Positions 48,177 through 48,451 of a stretch of 48,451 nt of DNA are shown here, one piece after another. Numbering within the stretch: position 1 is the first letter of the stretch; each line of letters opens with the position of its first letter. The translations under genes were made by a program, and so were the position numbers. The DNA is from Clostridia bacterium (GTDB lineage Bacteria; Bacillota; Clostridia; Oscillospirales; QAKW01): positions 1 through 48,451 of the forward strand of contig JAFSCX010000058.1 of assembly GCA_017436525.1 (NCBI GenBank). The letters are read 5' to 3'. The notes under the pieces were generated by a model. The model made no database searches. It saw only the letters and a list, made by a program, of their open reading frames with translations, and was not told the DNA's origin.

Positions 48177-48370
48177 TTGATAAAATGAGAAAATTTTTTC
48201 GTTACTTTTTAGTAATTTATCTTTTATTACTCAGTATTTCAATTCAGTTAATATATGTTGGGTCTGGGGCTCCAAATATTATACAACTTATATCTATAAT
48301 TTTGCCGATTGCATCGGTTCTTATTGTAATTACCATTTTTCTTGATAATCTCGGCGATAAAGACAAATAA
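48173..48370 (+). CDS. Small membrane protein coupled to the 47388 gene
   Basis: The product has 65 residues. It has two hydrophobic segments (about 9-29 and 36-56) with a short loop and a charged C-terminus (DNLGDKDK). Its ATG overlaps the stop codon of the secreted protein gene (ATGA). The pairing of a secreted protein with a tiny two-helix membrane protein suggests a partner or immunity role, but there is no proof. Confidence 0.65.
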   Translation: MIDKMRKFFRYFLVIYLLLLSISIQLIYVGSGAPNIIQLISIILPIASVLIVITIFLDNLGDKDK

Positions 48371-48383
48371 AAGCAACAAATAA

Positions 48384-48449
48384 TCAGGGGTCGGTTCTAT
48401 GATTGTTGATGGGTCATGCTTTTCTCAATCGCAGGATCGGCCCTTGATT
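48384..48449. repeat. Imperfect inverted repeat at the right edge
   Basis: A 17-base arm near 48384-48400 pairs with one near 48431-48447, allowing G-T wobbles. It may be the terminator of the 48173 gene. It is cut close by the window edge. Confidence 0.35.
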
Positions 48450-48451
48450 CA

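Overview
The window reads as chromosomal DNA of an anaerobic, probably gut-dwelling member of the Clostridia (Bacillota). The signs are a Spo0A-type DNA-binding domain, strong Shine-Dalgarno sites, near-consensus sigma-A promoters with 17-bp spacers, a three-gene anaerobic glycerol-3-phosphate dehydrogenase operon with a DUF1667 protein, a BMP-type nucleoside ABC transporter, GH92 and GH78 glycosidases, and cell-surface genes of clostridial style. No rRNA, phage, transposase or CRISPR array was seen.

Layout. 1-6766: a surface-protein locus. A giant beta-helix protein enters from the left edge. It is followed by two related membrane-anchored small proteins, a highly expressed secreted protein that shares the giant's C-terminal module, and a protein with a sortase-type anchor. 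6767-7869: a four-helix-bundle protein gene set between arrays of short hairpins joined by a conserved 9-mer, with a 190-bp direct duplication. 7855-10776: a GH92 alpha-mannosidase, an unknown protein, and a divergent XRE regulator with twin palindromic operators. 10777-11331: another hairpin array, a tRNA relic, tRNA-Asn and tRNA-Glu. 11492-16886: a Spo0A-like regulator, a class I glutamine amidotransferase-type hydrolase, a membrane cyclophilin, an acyl-CoA synthetase-like protein, a PHP phosphatase and a DeoR regulator.

17034-21357: the glycerol-3-phosphate dehydrogenase operon and a CofE-like protein. 21588-28293: a carbohydrate region. A leftward operon (AraC regulator, cohesin-like surface protein, mannose-6-phosphate isomerase, sugar isomerase) faces a rightward pair (inositol monophosphatase, alpha-L-rhamnosidase) across overlapping promoters. 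28433-34009: xanthine phosphoribosyltransferase and a nucleoside ABC transporter. 34125-39483: an FAD protein, a hexapeptide acyltransferase-like protein, an extracytoplasmic trigger-factor-like lipoprotein, PlsC, a radical SAM protein and a YbaK protein. 39645-41798: homoserine and aspartate-semialdehyde dehydrogenases. 42085-44856: GAPDH, a sugar isomerase and a DUF554 protein. 45224-47052: an ECF-like sigma factor, its membrane anti-sigma factor, and a secreted protein with an ECF-type promoter. 47100-48370: an AT-rich stretch with two unrecognised genes.

The most promising undescribed systems are the surface-fibre locus at the left end, where a giant adhesin and a small abundant protein share one domain, and the hairpin arrays with the AGTGATATT-type linker that flank a four-helix-bundle gene and a tRNA operon. 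A second palindrome family, nested hairpins with a GTAC-type or GTAT-type core, sits in three other intergenic regions. All functions are inferred from sequence recognition by eye; no database search was run.
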